From positions 1-64,000 of the forward strand of contig PNKZ01000021.1 in NCBI GenBank assembly GCA_013822735.1: 64,000 nucleotides of DNA, read 5' to 3'. Source of the DNA: Pirellula sp. Its GTDB lineage: Bacteria; Planctomycetota; Planctomycetia; Pirellulales; PNKZ01. The position numbers and the translations under genes are program-made. Below are positions 1 to 8,480 of this stretch, in pieces; position 1 is the first letter of the stretch; every line of letters begins with the position of its first letter. The notes under the pieces were generated by a model. It worked only from the letters and a program-made list of their open reading frames with translations, was not told the DNA's origin and did no database searches.

Positions 1-2
1 TC

Positions 3-536
3 GCCTGGAGGAAAAAAGGGGACTACGACAAGGCGCTTCGCGACTACGACGAGACCCTGCGGCTCGATCCGAAATTCACGACGGCTTACCTCAACCGCGG
101 CATCGTGAAGTTCCTGCAGCGCAACGCGGCCGCAGTTGATGATTTTCAAACTGCGATCGATGTGGAAACCGGAAACGGCAGTCGAACGCCGTATGCGACA
201 ATCGTCGCCCATTTCGCGGCTCGGGCCGCGAAGGATGAAGCCCGTGCGAAGCGTTTTCTGGAGCCGACGTCGGCCACGGAGAAAGCCGATTGGCCGATGC
301 CCGTCGTCGAGTTCCTGCGCGGCAAGCTCGATGCAGCGGCGTTGTTGGCGAAGGCCGACGACGACGACAAGCGGACCGAAGCCCGTATGTGCTTGGGCTT
401 GGACGCATTGCTCCGCGACCGAACGACCGAGGCCCGTGACCATTTCCAATGGGTTGCGAAGAACGGGAAACACACCTCTACCGGATACGACATTTCCATT
501 GCAGAGTTGAAACGCCTTGACGCCGCCGGCCGCTGA
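3..536 (+). CDS. TPR-containing protein, C-terminal part (5' end outside window)
   Basis: The open frame runs from the first bases of the window to TGA at 534-536, so the start lies upstream. The first ~40 visible residues read as a tetratricopeptide helix pair (GDYDKALRDYDETLRLDP followed by AYLNRG), the classic TPR pattern used in protein-protein scaffolding. The remaining ~135 residues are less regular helical sequence, perhaps degenerate TPRs. An internal GTG at 105 could be mistaken for a start, but coding-like TPR sequence continues upstream of it. The partner and process are unknown. Confidence is good for the TPR call and low for any specific role. Confidence 0.75.
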   Translation, partial: AWRKKGDYDKALRDYDETLRLDPKFTTAYLNRGIVKFLQRNAAAVDDFQTAIDVETGNGSRTPYATIVAHFAARAAKDEARAKRFLEPTSATEKADWPMPVVEFLRGKLDAAALLAKADDDDKRTEARMCLGLDALLRDRTTEARDHFQWVAKNGKHTSTGYDISIAELKRLDAAGR

Positions 537-891
537 GCAAGAGGCACGCGTATTCCCTTCGCAGGGTGGCAAGGACAACTGTCCGTGCGCCGGAGGCGTT
601 GGAGAAATTTCGGGACAACGATCCATCGCGACGGAGCGACTACCGTAAGCATCTTATCGCTGCGTGTCTGGTAACGTCTTAGTCCCGGGCGAGTCGTCCG
701 GGGCGTTTGTTGACGTTTGCTCTATGCAGATCGCCCGCCGCATCGCCCCCGGCGGCTCGCCGGGGGCTAAGACGTGCGATGACGTTTCACCTCATCGGGC
801 GCACGCGGGCGTTTGGTGAGCCGGTGAAATAGGAGTTGCAGTTGCTCGACGTCGACTCAAAGTGAGCGCTCCTTGCTCAAGGATCGGCGAA
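537..891. other. Intergenic region with repeat copy A1
   Basis: This 355-base gap lies between the TPR gene and the convergent 60-residue gene. Its only clear structure is the double-hairpin element at about 677-780, annotated separately. The rest shows no convincing reading frame. Confidence 0.6.
677..780 (+). repeat. Double-hairpin intergenic repeat, family A copy 1
   Basis: Two GC-rich palindromes lie about 40 bases apart. The first is CCCGGGCGA/TCGTCCGGGG around 684-704, one base off perfect. The second at 745-767 is a perfect 10-bp stem (GCCCCCGGCG with its complement) and a GCT loop, followed by TAAGACG. The same two palindromes in the same order occur at 1221-1320, and in reverse orientation at 52021-52148. 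It looks like a dispersed intergenic element. A transcription-terminator role is possible, but there is no T-tract. Confidence 0.8.
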
Positions 892-1074
892 CTACTTCTT
901 CTTATCCGTTTTGAACGTCTTGGGCGTCTGACCTACGATGCCTCCCCGTCCTCCTTGGCGCGCGTGCTCGCCTTTTCCCGTGAAGCCCCCCATGCGATGC
1001 TTGGGATCGTGTTCGGCGCCGGGCTCGCCCTTCGCGGAACTCTGACCTTTGCCGGTGGTTTTCTTTTTAGCCAT
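892..1074 (-). CDS. Small basic Lys/Gly-rich protein, 60 aa
   Basis: ATG at 1074 is preceded by a GGGAG ribosome binding site at normal spacing, which favours this start over an upstream in-frame extension. The product begins MAKKKTTGKG, has a GGFTGKGEHARQGGRGG segment and ends in TDKKK. It is highly charged and probably disordered. The glycine-rich middle is loosely reminiscent of KGG-type stress proteins, but I would not assign it to that family. It stands alone between two copies of the double-hairpin repeat. A nucleic-acid-binding or histone-tail-like role would suit the composition, but this is inference only. Confidence 0.6.
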   Translation of the reverse strand: MAKKKTTGKGQSSAKGEPGAEHDPKHRMGGFTGKGEHARQGGRGGIVGQTPKTFKTDKKK

Positions 1075-1375
1075 TGCTGAACTCCCGCTGAAATGTGTGA
1101 AGAGAGCGCAAGCCCAGATGCACTTGATGTGCCGAACGTCCGGCAACCCCGGCATGCGCATGGCGCTCGTGCACGATGGAGCGGCCGGCGAACGCACGTT
1201 GTCGTTGCGTGCCGGTGGACGTCTTAGCCCCGGGCGAGTCGCCCGGGGCGATTGTCGACGTGTGCTCGATAAAGATCGCCGGCCGTATTGCCCCCGGCGG
1301 CTCGCCGGGGGCTAACGACGCGCGCAGCGGAGTTACGACGTGCGAAGATGTTGCAACGCGCCGGCCGGCGGGTCG
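1075..1375. other. Intergenic region with repeat copy A2
   Basis: This 301-base gap separates the basic-protein gene (its upstream side) from the 3' end of the dehydrogenase at 1376-2107. It contains double-hairpin copy A2 and the promoter region of the small gene. No other gene was seen. Confidence 0.6.
1221..1320 (+). repeat. Double-hairpin intergenic repeat, family A copy 2
   Basis: Hairpin one at 1227-1249 is a perfect palindrome (GCCCCGGGCGA and its complement). Hairpin two at 1290-1312 has the 10-bp stem GCCCCCGGCG/CGCCGGGGGC. The linker (GACGTGTGCTCGAT, then AGATCGCC) resembles that of copy 1. Orientation is the same as copy 1, 540 bases away, with the 60-residue gene between them. 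Confidence 0.85.
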
Positions 1376-2107
1376 TTACACGTACACTTGCCAAGTCGGC
1401 TTGATGGTGAGTTCGGGTACGTGAGCTCTTGGCGGGAGGTTGGCGATCATCAGGACCGCGGCGCCGACGTCTTCCGGCTTCAGGATCTTCGCGCGGTGTT
1501 CGTCGCTTACTTTCGTCGGGCGCTTTTCTAGGATCGGCGTGTCGACTTCGCCGGGATACACGTTCGTGACGCGAATGCCGAACTCGGCCGCTTCTTGGGC
1601 CGCCGTGATGCCGAGGCCGGTCACGGCGAACTTCGACGCGTTGTAGCCGATGCCGCCGAGCATGCCGGCCCGCAAGCCGGAGATGCTGTTGATGTTGACG
1701 ATCAGGCCGTCGCGGCGTTCGGCCATCTTCGGCAGCGCGGCCCGCAGGCAGTAGAACGAGCCGTAGCAATTGATCTTCATCATCGCATCCCAATCTTCCA
1801 CCGAGAGCTCGGCGAGCCGACGACGGGCCGTATTGGTGCCGGCGCTATTGACGAGGATGTCGAGCGGACCGAATTCCTGGTGCACCTCGGCGAAGAGCCC
1901 TTCGACGCTCGACCAATCGCCGACGTCGACCGTGCGCGAAGTCATCGGCACGGCCGACTTGGTCGCCTCGCACGCTTGCTTCAGCACTTCGGCGCGCCGG
2001 CCGGCGAGGATCACGCGACAACCGGCCGCCGCGAACGCTTGCGCGATGCCCAGGCCGATGCCCGTGCCGCCGCCGGTGATGAGAGCCGTCTTGCCGGAGA
2101 GAGACAT
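1376..2107 (-). CDS. Short-chain dehydrogenase/reductase (SDR)
   Basis: The 243-residue protein begins MSLSGKTALITGG at ATG 2107. An in-frame extension to 2233 runs through repeat-like DNA and is rejected. It carries the classical SDR NAD(P)-binding motif GGGTGIG (~residues 11-17), the NSAG motif (~90), a catalytic serine region and the YNASK active site (~155-160), then PGEVDTP. It is a complete cytoplasmic NAD(P)-dependent oxidoreductase, substrate unknown. The C terminus is short and lacks the usual TG.x.DGG ending seen in the SDRs at 14642 and 15506, so it belongs to a different SDR subgroup. It appears to be a single-gene unit. Confidence 0.9.
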   Translation of the reverse strand: MSLSGKTALITGGGTGIGLGIAQAFAAAGCRVILAGRRAEVLKQACEATKSAVPMTSRTVDVGDWSSVEGLFAEVHQEFGPLDILVNSAGTNTARRRLAELSVEDWDAMMKINCYGSFYCLRAALPKMAERRDGLIVNINSISGLRAGMLGGIGYNASKFAVTGLGITAAQEAAEFGIRVTNVYPGEVDTPILEKRPTKVSDEHRAKILKPEDVGAAVLMIANLPPRAHVPELTIKPTWQVYV

Positions 2108-2112
2108 AGCGT

Positions 2113-2154
2113 GAATCCCGAATGCTGAATGTGGAATGCGGAGTGCTGAATGAG
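2113..2154 (+). repeat. Heptanucleotide tandem repeat (GAATGCT type)
   Basis: There are six consecutive 7-bp units: GAATCCC, GAATGCT, GAATGTG, GAATGCG, GAGTGCT and GAATGAG. All keep the GAxT core in strict 7-base phase. It lies immediately upstream of the SDR start at 2107. Confidence 0.85.
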
Positions 2155-2220
2155 GAGAAAAGCTTAGCCGCGCCGGACGTGGTGCGACAAGGGGCGCGCC
2201 TGCTCGCGGAGCGAGTAGAC

Positions 2221-2262
2221 CGGGAGACGACAAGACTCGGAGAGGGGAGACCGGAGACGGGA
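2221..2262 (+). repeat. Heptanucleotide tandem repeat (GACCGGA type)
   Basis: Six 7-bp units are in phase: CGGGAGA, CGACAAG, ACTCGGA, GAGGGGA, GACCGGA and GACGGGA. The sequence is degenerate but the period is constant. It belongs to the same class as the arrays at 2113, 2324, 2393, 41242, 43568 and 49655. Confidence 0.65.
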
Positions 2263-2323
2263 GCAGGTTAGCCGCGATGCGCAGCAGAGCGTGAAGGCGG
2301 CATCGCGATACGTTTATGAATTA

Positions 2324-2434
2324 TTGCAAATTGGTAATTGCAAATCGCAAATTGCAAATTCGCGCAAGCGAGTCGCGACGTCTGCTCCCTTTCCCAATTT
2401 GCAATTTGCGATTCTCGATTTGCAATTTGCAATC
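2324..2434. repeat. Pair of inverted heptanucleotide arrays (TTGCAAA type)
   Basis: The left arm at 2324-2365 is TTGCAAA, TTGGTAA, TTGCAAA, TCGCAAA, TTGCAAA, TTCGCGC. The right arm at 2393-2434 is CCCAATT, TGCAATT, TGCGATT, CTCGATT, TGCAATT, TGCAATC. The right arm is largely the reverse complement of the left, so the 27-base middle could sit in the loop of a long imperfect hairpin. The AT-rich composition stands out from the GC-rich surroundings. No gene is present in the 2108-2525 gap. Confidence 0.85.
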
Positions 2435-2525
2435 CGGGATCGCCGCCCGAAAAAAGGAAAATCGCGAGTCCAGACACGTCGGGCTGACGCCTCGACGAAG
2501 CGCCGCCGGCGAGACAAGACTCGGA

Positions 2526-3980
2526 CTACGCGAAGAGGCCCGGGATGACGCGGCCTTCGGGGAGGACGAAGTGCGGGCGGTTTTCGCGGTCGCGGAGGCG
2601 CTGCGTTTGGTCGATGCCCAGCGCGCGGTAGATCGATGCGGCCACGTCGCCCGGCGTGTTGGCTTCGCTCGTCGGGTACGCGCCGTTGCGATCGGTGGCG
2701 CCGATCACGGTGCCGGCCTGCGTGCCGCCGCCGGCGAAGAAGATGGAACCGGCGGGGCCCCAATGGTCGCGGCCGCCGTTCTTATTGATGCGCGGCGTCC
2801 GGCCGAACTCCGTGACGAATACGACGAGCGTGCGGGCCAGCAGGCCGCGCTGATCGAGATCGCCCAGCAATGCGGCGAAGGCCCGATCCATGCCGGCGAC
2901 GTGATACGGCCGCTTGGCCATTTCGCACAGCACCGGATGATTTTGGCTCGTCGCGTTGTGGTTGTCCCAGAGGTTGCCGTAGTCGGGATCGTAGCCGTAG
3001 TCGACCATGACGAACCGCGCGCCGGCCTCGACCAAGCGGCGCGCCATCAGGCAACGGCCGCCGATCTTCGTGCGCCCGTAGGCTTCGCGCGTCGCCGCGG
3101 ATTCGGCGGCGACGTCGAAGGCGGTGCGCACTTGCGACGAGGCGAGCATTTGGAACGCGTTGCGATAGTGGGCGTCCATGTCGACGTAGGCGGTTTCTTG
3201 CGTGGCCCGCTTGGGCGCGACGCTGCTTGCTTCGAGATGGCGGAGCTTGCCTTCGAGCAGCGTGCGCAGCTCGGCGCGGGCCGCGAGGCGATCGTAGTTC
3301 AACTCTTTGGGCAGCTCGATCGCGGCGGGTTCGAGTTGTTCGTCGATCGTGGCGTTGGGCTCGGCGTAGAGCGCACCTTTGGTGAAGTCGGGCTCTTCCG
3401 GTTCGCGGGCCGCGCAGAACGGCGCGTTCTCGCGGCCGAGCCAACCGCCGACGAAGAGATCGGTCGGCGGAGGTCCGGGACGCGTGAAGCCGGGCACCGC
3501 GATGTAGCCCGGCAGGTTGTTGCGCGGGCCTTGCAGATAGGAGACGATGGAGCCGATGTTCGGCTCTTTTTGAATGGCCGCGAGCGAGACCGGCCGGCCG
3601 CTGAGGGCATAGGCCTGGCTCATGAAGTGGTCGTTATTCGTATGCGAATAACTGCGGACGAGCGCGAACTTGCGGGCGATCTTGGCGAGGTTCGGACAGA
3701 CCTCGGCGAAGTGGACGCCGGGGAGGCTCGTGGCGATGGGGCTCAGCGTGCCGCGCACGTCTTCGGGAGCGTCGGGCTTGGGATCGAACGACTCGTGATG
3801 GGTGACGCCCCCCATCATGTTCAGGAAGATCACGCTATCGGCGGAATGCGGCAGGGCCGCGGCCTTCGCATCCCCCGCGGCTTGCGCCGTTTGCGCGGTT
3901 ACCCAAGGCGCCACGGTTGCAGCGGCCGTGAGCGACCCGACTTTCAGGGCATCCCGACGGTGAAGGAACCGATTCCACAT
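2526..3980 (-). CDS. DUF1501 family secreted protein
   Basis: The 484-residue protein has a twin-arginine-like N terminus (HRRDALKVG at ~8-16), a hydrophobic stretch and an AQAA cleavage-like site, so it is probably exported folded. The body has the DUF1501 hallmarks: NMMGGVTHHESFDPKPD (~55-71), which resembles the metal-site region of the alkaline-phosphatase/sulfatase fold, and TEFGRTP with GRDHW near residues 391-406. DUF1501 proteins are abundant in planctomycetes and usually sit beside DUF1549/1553 proteins. Their biochemical role is not established. The gene lies 77 bases downstream of another DUF1501 gene on the same strand and is probably co-transcribed with it. Confidence 0.9.
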   Translation of the reverse strand: MWNRFLHRRDALKVGSLTAAATVAPWVTAQTAQAAGDAKAAALPHSADSVIFLNMMGGVTHHESFDPKPDAPEDVRGTLSPIATSLPGVHFAEVCPNLAKIARKFALVRSYSHTNNDHFMSQAYALSGRPVSLAAIQKEPNIGSIVSYLQGPRNNLPGYIAVPGFTRPGPPPTDLFVGGWLGRENAPFCAAREPEEPDFTKGALYAEPNATIDEQLEPAAIELPKELNYDRLAARAELRTLLEGKLRHLEASSVAPKRATQETAYVDMDAHYRNAFQMLASSQVRTAFDVAAESAATREAYGRTKIGGRCLMARRLVEAGARFVMVDYGYDPDYGNLWDNHNATSQNHPVLCEMAKRPYHVAGMDRAFAALLGDLDQRGLLARTLVVFVTEFGRTPRINKNGGRDHWGPAGSIFFAGGGTQAGTVIGATDRNGAYPTSEANTPGDVAASIYRALGIDQTQRLRDRENRPHFVLPEGRVIPGLFA

Positions 3981-4057
3981 AGCCGCCTCGCTACTGGCTG
4001 ACGCATATCAGGATACAAGGAGGATGGGAGCGAGCGGTTGCCGCGCTCTCGCTCGCA

Positions 4058-5383
4058 CTACATCCATTCGCGAATGACGCGGCCTTCGTTGAGAGCCACG
4101 GGACGGCCGTCGCTCGAGTGGAGCATCGTGTGCGGATCGATGCCGATCTTCGTGAAGAGCGTGGCGGCGATGTCTTCGGAGTAGTATTCGTCGTTGACGA
4201 CGTAGCCGCCTTCTTCGTCGGTGCGGCCGATCACGGAACCGCCCGGGATGCCCGCGCCCGCCATGATGGCGAAGCCCGAGGTCGACCAATGGTCGCGGCC
4301 GGAGGCGGAGTTGATCTTCGGCGTGCGGCCGAAGTCGCTGAGCCAGAGAACCAGCGTATTTTCGAGCAGGCCGCGCTGTTCGAGGTCGATGAGGAGCTCG
4401 GGCAACGCTTGGTCGACCGGCGGAATGAGCCGGGTCTTTAGCGAAGTGAAGTTATTGGCGTGGGTGTCCCAGCCGCCGTCGGTGACCGTAACGAAGCGGA
4501 CGCCGGATTCGATGAGGCGGCGGGCCAAGAGCATGCGCTGACCGAACGGCGTGCGGCCGTAACCGTCGCGCGTTTTGTCGGATTCTTTCTCGATTTGGAA
4601 GGCCTGCTGGGTTTCCTTGGCCGTGATCATATTGAGCGCGGCCTTGTAATGTTCGTCGAGCGCCTCGTAGGCGGCCGGCTGCAGATCGACCGTGCGTTGC
4701 AGCGCGTCGATGGTGCCGAGCATCGTGCGGCGTCGCGAAATGCGGTCCATATCCACGCCGGGCGGGGGCGTGATGTCGCGCACCGTGAACTGCTTGGCGT
4801 TCGGGTCGGCGGGCATTTCGAATGCGCCATGTTCCAAACCGAGGAAGCCCGGCATGCCGCCGCCGAAGCGCCGATCGACGTTGGTGCCGAGCTGCACGAA
4901 CGGAGGCATCGCGGTCTTGAAGCCCTTGAGGCTGCTGACCACGGAGCCGAACGTCGGGTAATGCACGGCCGGATTGAACTTGTGGCCGGTCATCACATAT
5001 TGGTCGGCCGTGCCGTGCGAACCGTTGCGAGGATTCCAGCCCCGGAGCAGGCCGAAGCGTTTGGCTTCCTTGGCCATGCGCGGCATGATTTCGGTGAACT
5101 TCACGCCGGGCAAGGCCGTGTCGATGGCCTTGAACTCGCCGCGCACGCTGACCGCGGCGTCGGGCTTCGGATCGAAGGTGTCGTGATGGCTCACGCCTCC
5201 CTGCGACCAGATGAGAATGACGTTGGTGTCTTTCGCCTTCACGCCGGCCTTAGCAGCCTGAGCGCGACGGGCCAGGAACGTCGGCAGCGAAAGCCCGAGC
5301 CCTGCCAAGCCGCCCACTTGCAAAAAGCTCCGACGACTCACTCCTTCGCAATCGCGCGTAAGGTGCGGTTGAAGATTGAGCAT
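4058..5383 (-). CDS. DUF1501 family secreted protein
   Basis: ATG at 5383 was chosen because AGGAG lies 6 bases upstream; a longer frame to 5419 lacks such a site. The 441-residue product has a Tat-like segment (SRRSFLQVGG, ~17-26) and hydrophobic core ending ARRAQAA. It shows SQGGVSHHDTFDPKPD (~56-71), and SDFGRTP plus GRDHW in the C-terminal third. It is the first gene of a two-gene minus-strand unit with 2526-3980 and is divergent from the DUF1549/1553 module at 5898, suggesting a shared regulatory region. Function is probably surface or periplasmic and otherwise unknown. Confidence 0.9.
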   Translation of the reverse strand: MLNLQPHLTRDCEGVSRRSFLQVGGLAGLGLSLPTFLARRAQAAKAGVKAKDTNVILIWSQGGVSHHDTFDPKPDAAVSVRGEFKAIDTALPGVKFTEIMPRMAKEAKRFGLLRGWNPRNGSHGTADQYVMTGHKFNPAVHYPTFGSVVSSLKGFKTAMPPFVQLGTNVDRRFGGGMPGFLGLEHGAFEMPADPNAKQFTVRDITPPPGVDMDRISRRRTMLGTIDALQRTVDLQPAAYEALDEHYKAALNMITAKETQQAFQIEKESDKTRDGYGRTPFGQRMLLARRLIESGVRFVTVTDGGWDTHANNFTSLKTRLIPPVDQALPELLIDLEQRGLLENTLVLWLSDFGRTPKINSASGRDHWSTSGFAIMAGAGIPGGSVIGRTDEEGGYVVNDEYYSEDIAATLFTKIGIDPHTMLHSSDGRPVALNEGRVIREWM

Positions 5384-5897
5384 GGCATTCTCCTGTGCTA
5401 GGCGAGAGGTGGAGTTCACGCATCCTCGACGGACGCGGAATCACCGTAAACGGCAGGAAGTTCAGGCGGGTGCAAATCGGGCGGGGCGAGCACTACAGGA
5501 ACGAGCGGTCGGCCGCATTCAAGGCCGGCTTTTCGTCCCAGCCGGCATTCTAGACCGGTCCCATGGGGGTCGCAAGATAAATTAGCGTTCGCCGATGGGT
5601 TCTCTTGGTGTCTTCGACCGAGTTTCGATAGCGCGTGAATCGAAAGTCGGACGCTACGGATTGTAGGGAGAGCCTCGAGTGATTCGCTCGGCGCGATTTG
5701 ATGTAATCCGACAACTCGGTGAACCGCTCACGCGCCGGTACCTAAATCGCGGCGCAGATTTGGGGAAGTCTCTTGGCAATGCTCGTCAAGTTCGACCATA
5801 ATAACGAGCGGCTTATACGTAAGCTCCCCGCCTGATGTTTGCTCCCGCCTCGCCGCTTCCCCACCTGATCGCTTATTGCCGCCTGGAGGCAATCTCT
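5384..5897. other. Divergent intergenic region
   Basis: These 514 bases separate the minus-strand DUF1501 pair from the plus-strand DUF1549/1553 run, so promoters for both must lie here. I found no repeat array and no promoter hexamers strong enough to annotate. Confidence 0.5.
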
Positions 5898-8417
5898 ATG
5901 GAGTTCGTGCGCCACTATATTCGTTTTGGTGCCTACCTTGCGATTGCCGCCGCATTCACGGCCGCCGGCTCGCCGGCGTATGGCGCGGATTCCGGCAAGC
6001 CGGCGATTATTGCCGCGGCTGATGAACCGTTCGTCGTCGCCCCCACGGAAGTGAAGCTTGTCGGCAAGTTGGCCCGAGCGCAACTTTTGGCCACGCAAAC
6101 TTCCGCCGACGGCAGAACGAGCGAGCGTTCCCACGATCTCACTCACGCGGCCATTTACAGTTCTGATGCGCCGGGCGTCGTGCAGGTAACGAGCCAAGGA
6201 CAATTGCTCGCGCAGGGCAACGGCCGAGCAACCATCACGGTGCGCGTCGGCAAACGGGCGCAGACCATGAAGGTGGAAGTAGTCGAGGCCGACACAGCGA
6301 AGGTCGGCTTTGTGCACGACGTCGCGCCGGTCTTGAGCAAGCTCGGTTGCAATTCCGCCTCGTGTCACGCCAGCCAACACGGCAAAGGCGGGTTCAAACT
6401 CTCCGTGTTCGGCTACGCGCCCGACGAAGACTTCCGCGCCATGGTGCGCGAGTGGCAAGGGCGCCGCAGCGACTTGCTCGAACCGGAAAAGAGCCTAATC
6501 CTCTTGAAGCCGCTCGCCACGGTGCCGCACGGCGGCAACAAACGCCTGGAGAAAGGGTCGGTCGAGTACCGCACGCTGCTGTCTTGGCTTTCGAGCGGCG
6601 CGCCCGCTCCGACGTTGAAAGAATCTAAGATTACCCGCATCGAAGTCACTCCGCGAGCCCGTGTGGGCAAACTCGGATTCACCCAGCAATTGCGCGTAAC
6701 GGCCACCTATGAAGACGGCGCCGTGCGCGACGTCACGGCGCTCGCCAAGTACGACAGTATGGACGAAGGCTTCGTCAGCGTGACGTCGTCCGGTATGGCT
6801 CGTGCTATCGGTAAGGGACAAGCCCCGATCGTCGTTCGCTATGAAGGACACGCCGAAGCGACGATCCTCACGGTCCCTTACTCCGATAAGATCGAGCTCA
6901 AGGGATGGAAGAACAACAACTTCATCGATGAGCTGGCTGAAGCGAAGTTTCGCGAAGTCGGCATCGAACCATCGGAACTTTGTGACGATGCGACGTTCGT
7001 TCGTCGCGCGTACCTCGACGCCGTCGGAACGTTGCCGACCGTAAGTCAGGTGCAGGCTTTCATCGACTCGAAATCGCCGAACAAGCGGGCAGAGCTGATC
7101 GACGCTCTGCTCGGGCTCACCGGCGACCCGGCGAAGGACATTCACAACAACGCGTATGCGGCGTACTGGAGCCTGAAGTGGGCCGACTTGATTCGCTCGT
7201 CTAGCGACAATGTCGGCGAGCAAGGAATGTGGGCCTTGCACAATTGGATCCAAGATTCGTTTCGGCAGAACAAGCCGTACGACAAGTTCGTGCGCGAGCT
7301 CGTGCTTGCCAAGGGCTCCATCTACATGGACGGGCCGTCGAACTTTTATCGCATCGCGGCCAATCCGCCGGATATGGCCGAGACCACGGCGCAGCTGTTC
7401 CTCGGCGTGCGTTTGCAATGCGCCAAGTGCCACCATCATCCGATGGAGAACTACGGCCAAGAAGACTACTACAGCTTTGCCGCGTTCTTTGCTCGCGTCG
7501 GCACGAAGAACAGCATGGAGTTCGGGCTATTCGGACGCGAGCAAGTGGTGATGGTGAAGAACACGGGTGACGTGCGTCATCCGAAGACGGGGGCCATCAT
7601 GCCGCCGACGCCGCTCGAAGGAAAGCCGGTCGCCGAATCTCTCGACCGCCGGCAGCCGCTGGCCGATTGGCTCGCTTCGGCCGACAACGAGTACTTCGCG
7701 CGAAACTTGGTCAACCGCTACATGGGCTACCTCATGGGGCGCGGGCTCGTCGAGCCGATCGACGACTTGCGCGCCACGAATCCGGCTTCCAATCCTTTGT
7801 TGCTCGACGCCTTGGCCGAGCAATTTGCGAAATCCGGCTTCGACGTCAAGCAACTGCTGCGGACGATCATGACCTCACGGCTCTATCAGCTCGACTCGCA
7901 ACCGACGGCCGCCAACGCCGCCGACGATCGGTTCTACAGCCACTACGAAGTGAAGCGAATGGGGGCAGAGACGCTGCTCGACGCAATCGACGTCGTGACC
8001 GGTTCGCAGACCAAGTTTAAGAACATGCCGCTGGGAACCCGAGCGATCGAGCTGCCCGACTCGAACTATCCCGACTATTTCTTGGCGACGTTCGGCAAAC
8101 CGCGGCGCGTGAGCGTGTGCGAGTGTGAACGTGTGGCGGATGAAAACCTCGCACAAGCTCTGCATACGTTGAACGGCGACATTCTCGCAGGCAAAATCGC
8201 CGACAAGAAGGGCCGTATCGCGAACTTGGTGGCGGCGAAGAAGCCGTATGCGGAAACGATGACCGATCTCTACATGGCTGCGCTGGCCCGCAAGCCGTCG
8301 CCGCAAGAACTCGCTGCACTCGAGAAGCTCTACAAGGATACAAAGGACCCCAAGATGTTCTACGAAGACGTCTTGTGGTCGCTGTGCAATTCGAAGCAGT
8401 TTTTGTTCGTGCACTAA
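5898..8417 (+). CDS. Ig-like / DUF1549-DUF1553 planctomycete protein
   Basis: Start ATG 5898 has GGAGG 8 bases upstream; the longer frame from 5835 does not. The 839 residues begin with a signal peptide ending near AYGAD. Two bacterial Ig-like stretches (~30-120 and ~243-330) flank a CNSASCH segment (~151) of the kind found in this family, where the two cysteines are four residues apart rather than the two of a standard haem-c site. DUF1549 (~338-560) contains CAKCHHHP (~508), a true CxxCH motif. DUF1553 follows (~577-800). It is a complete exported protein, first of a co-directional set with 8481, 10686 and 13168. The role is unknown; extracellular redox or polymer processing is a common guess. 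Confidence 0.88.
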   Translation: MEFVRHYIRFGAYLAIAAAFTAAGSPAYGADSGKPAIIAAADEPFVVAPTEVKLVGKLARAQLLATQTSADGRTSERSHDLTHAAIYSSDAPGVVQVTSQGQLLAQGNGRATITVRVGKRAQTMKVEVVEADTAKVGFVHDVAPVLSKLGCNSASCHASQHGKGGFKLSVFGYAPDEDFRAMVREWQGRRSDLLEPEKSLILLKPLATVPHGGNKRLEKGSVEYRTLLSWLSSGAPAPTLKESKITRIEVTPRARVGKLGFTQQLRVTATYEDGAVRDVTALAKYDSMDEGFVSVTSSGMARAIGKGQAPIVVRYEGHAEATILTVPYSDKIELKGWKNNNFIDELAEAKFREVGIEPSELCDDATFVRRAYLDAVGTLPTVSQVQAFIDSKSPNKRAELIDALLGLTGDPAKDIHNNAYAAYWSLKWADLIRSSSDNVGEQGMWALHNWIQDSFRQNKPYDKFVRELVLAKGSIYMDGPSNFYRIAANPPDMAETTAQLFLGVRLQCAKCHHHPMENYGQEDYYSFAAFFARVGTKNSMEFGLFGREQVVMVKNTGDVRHPKTGAIMPPTPLEGKPVAESLDRRQPLADWLASADNEYFARNLVNRYMGYLMGRGLVEPIDDLRATNPASNPLLLDALAEQFAKSGFDVKQLLRTIMTSRLYQLDSQPTAANAADDRFYSHYEVKRMGAETLLDAIDVVTGSQTKFKNMPLGTRAIELPDSNYPDYFLATFGKPRRVSVCECERVADENLAQALHTLNGDILAGKIADKKGRIANLVAAKKPYAETMTDLYMAALARKPSPQELAALEKLYKDTKDPKMFYEDVLWSLCNSKQFLFVH

Positions 8418-8480
8418 ATGTGCGATGCATGATTTCACCGGCCGGCTGACGCCGACCGCTCGCCTTGGGGATACTGCCTG

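Noticed and set aside
2324-2434. CRISPR array
   Set aside because: The repeat period is 7 bases with no spacers; it is a heptamer tandem array, not repeat-spacer DNA.
2316-4001. 561-residue plus-strand open frame over the DUF1501 gene
   Set aside because: It is antisense to a protein with clear family motifs; the translation is Arg/Ala/Asp-rich with no recognisable domain, as expected of a shadow frame in GC-rich DNA.
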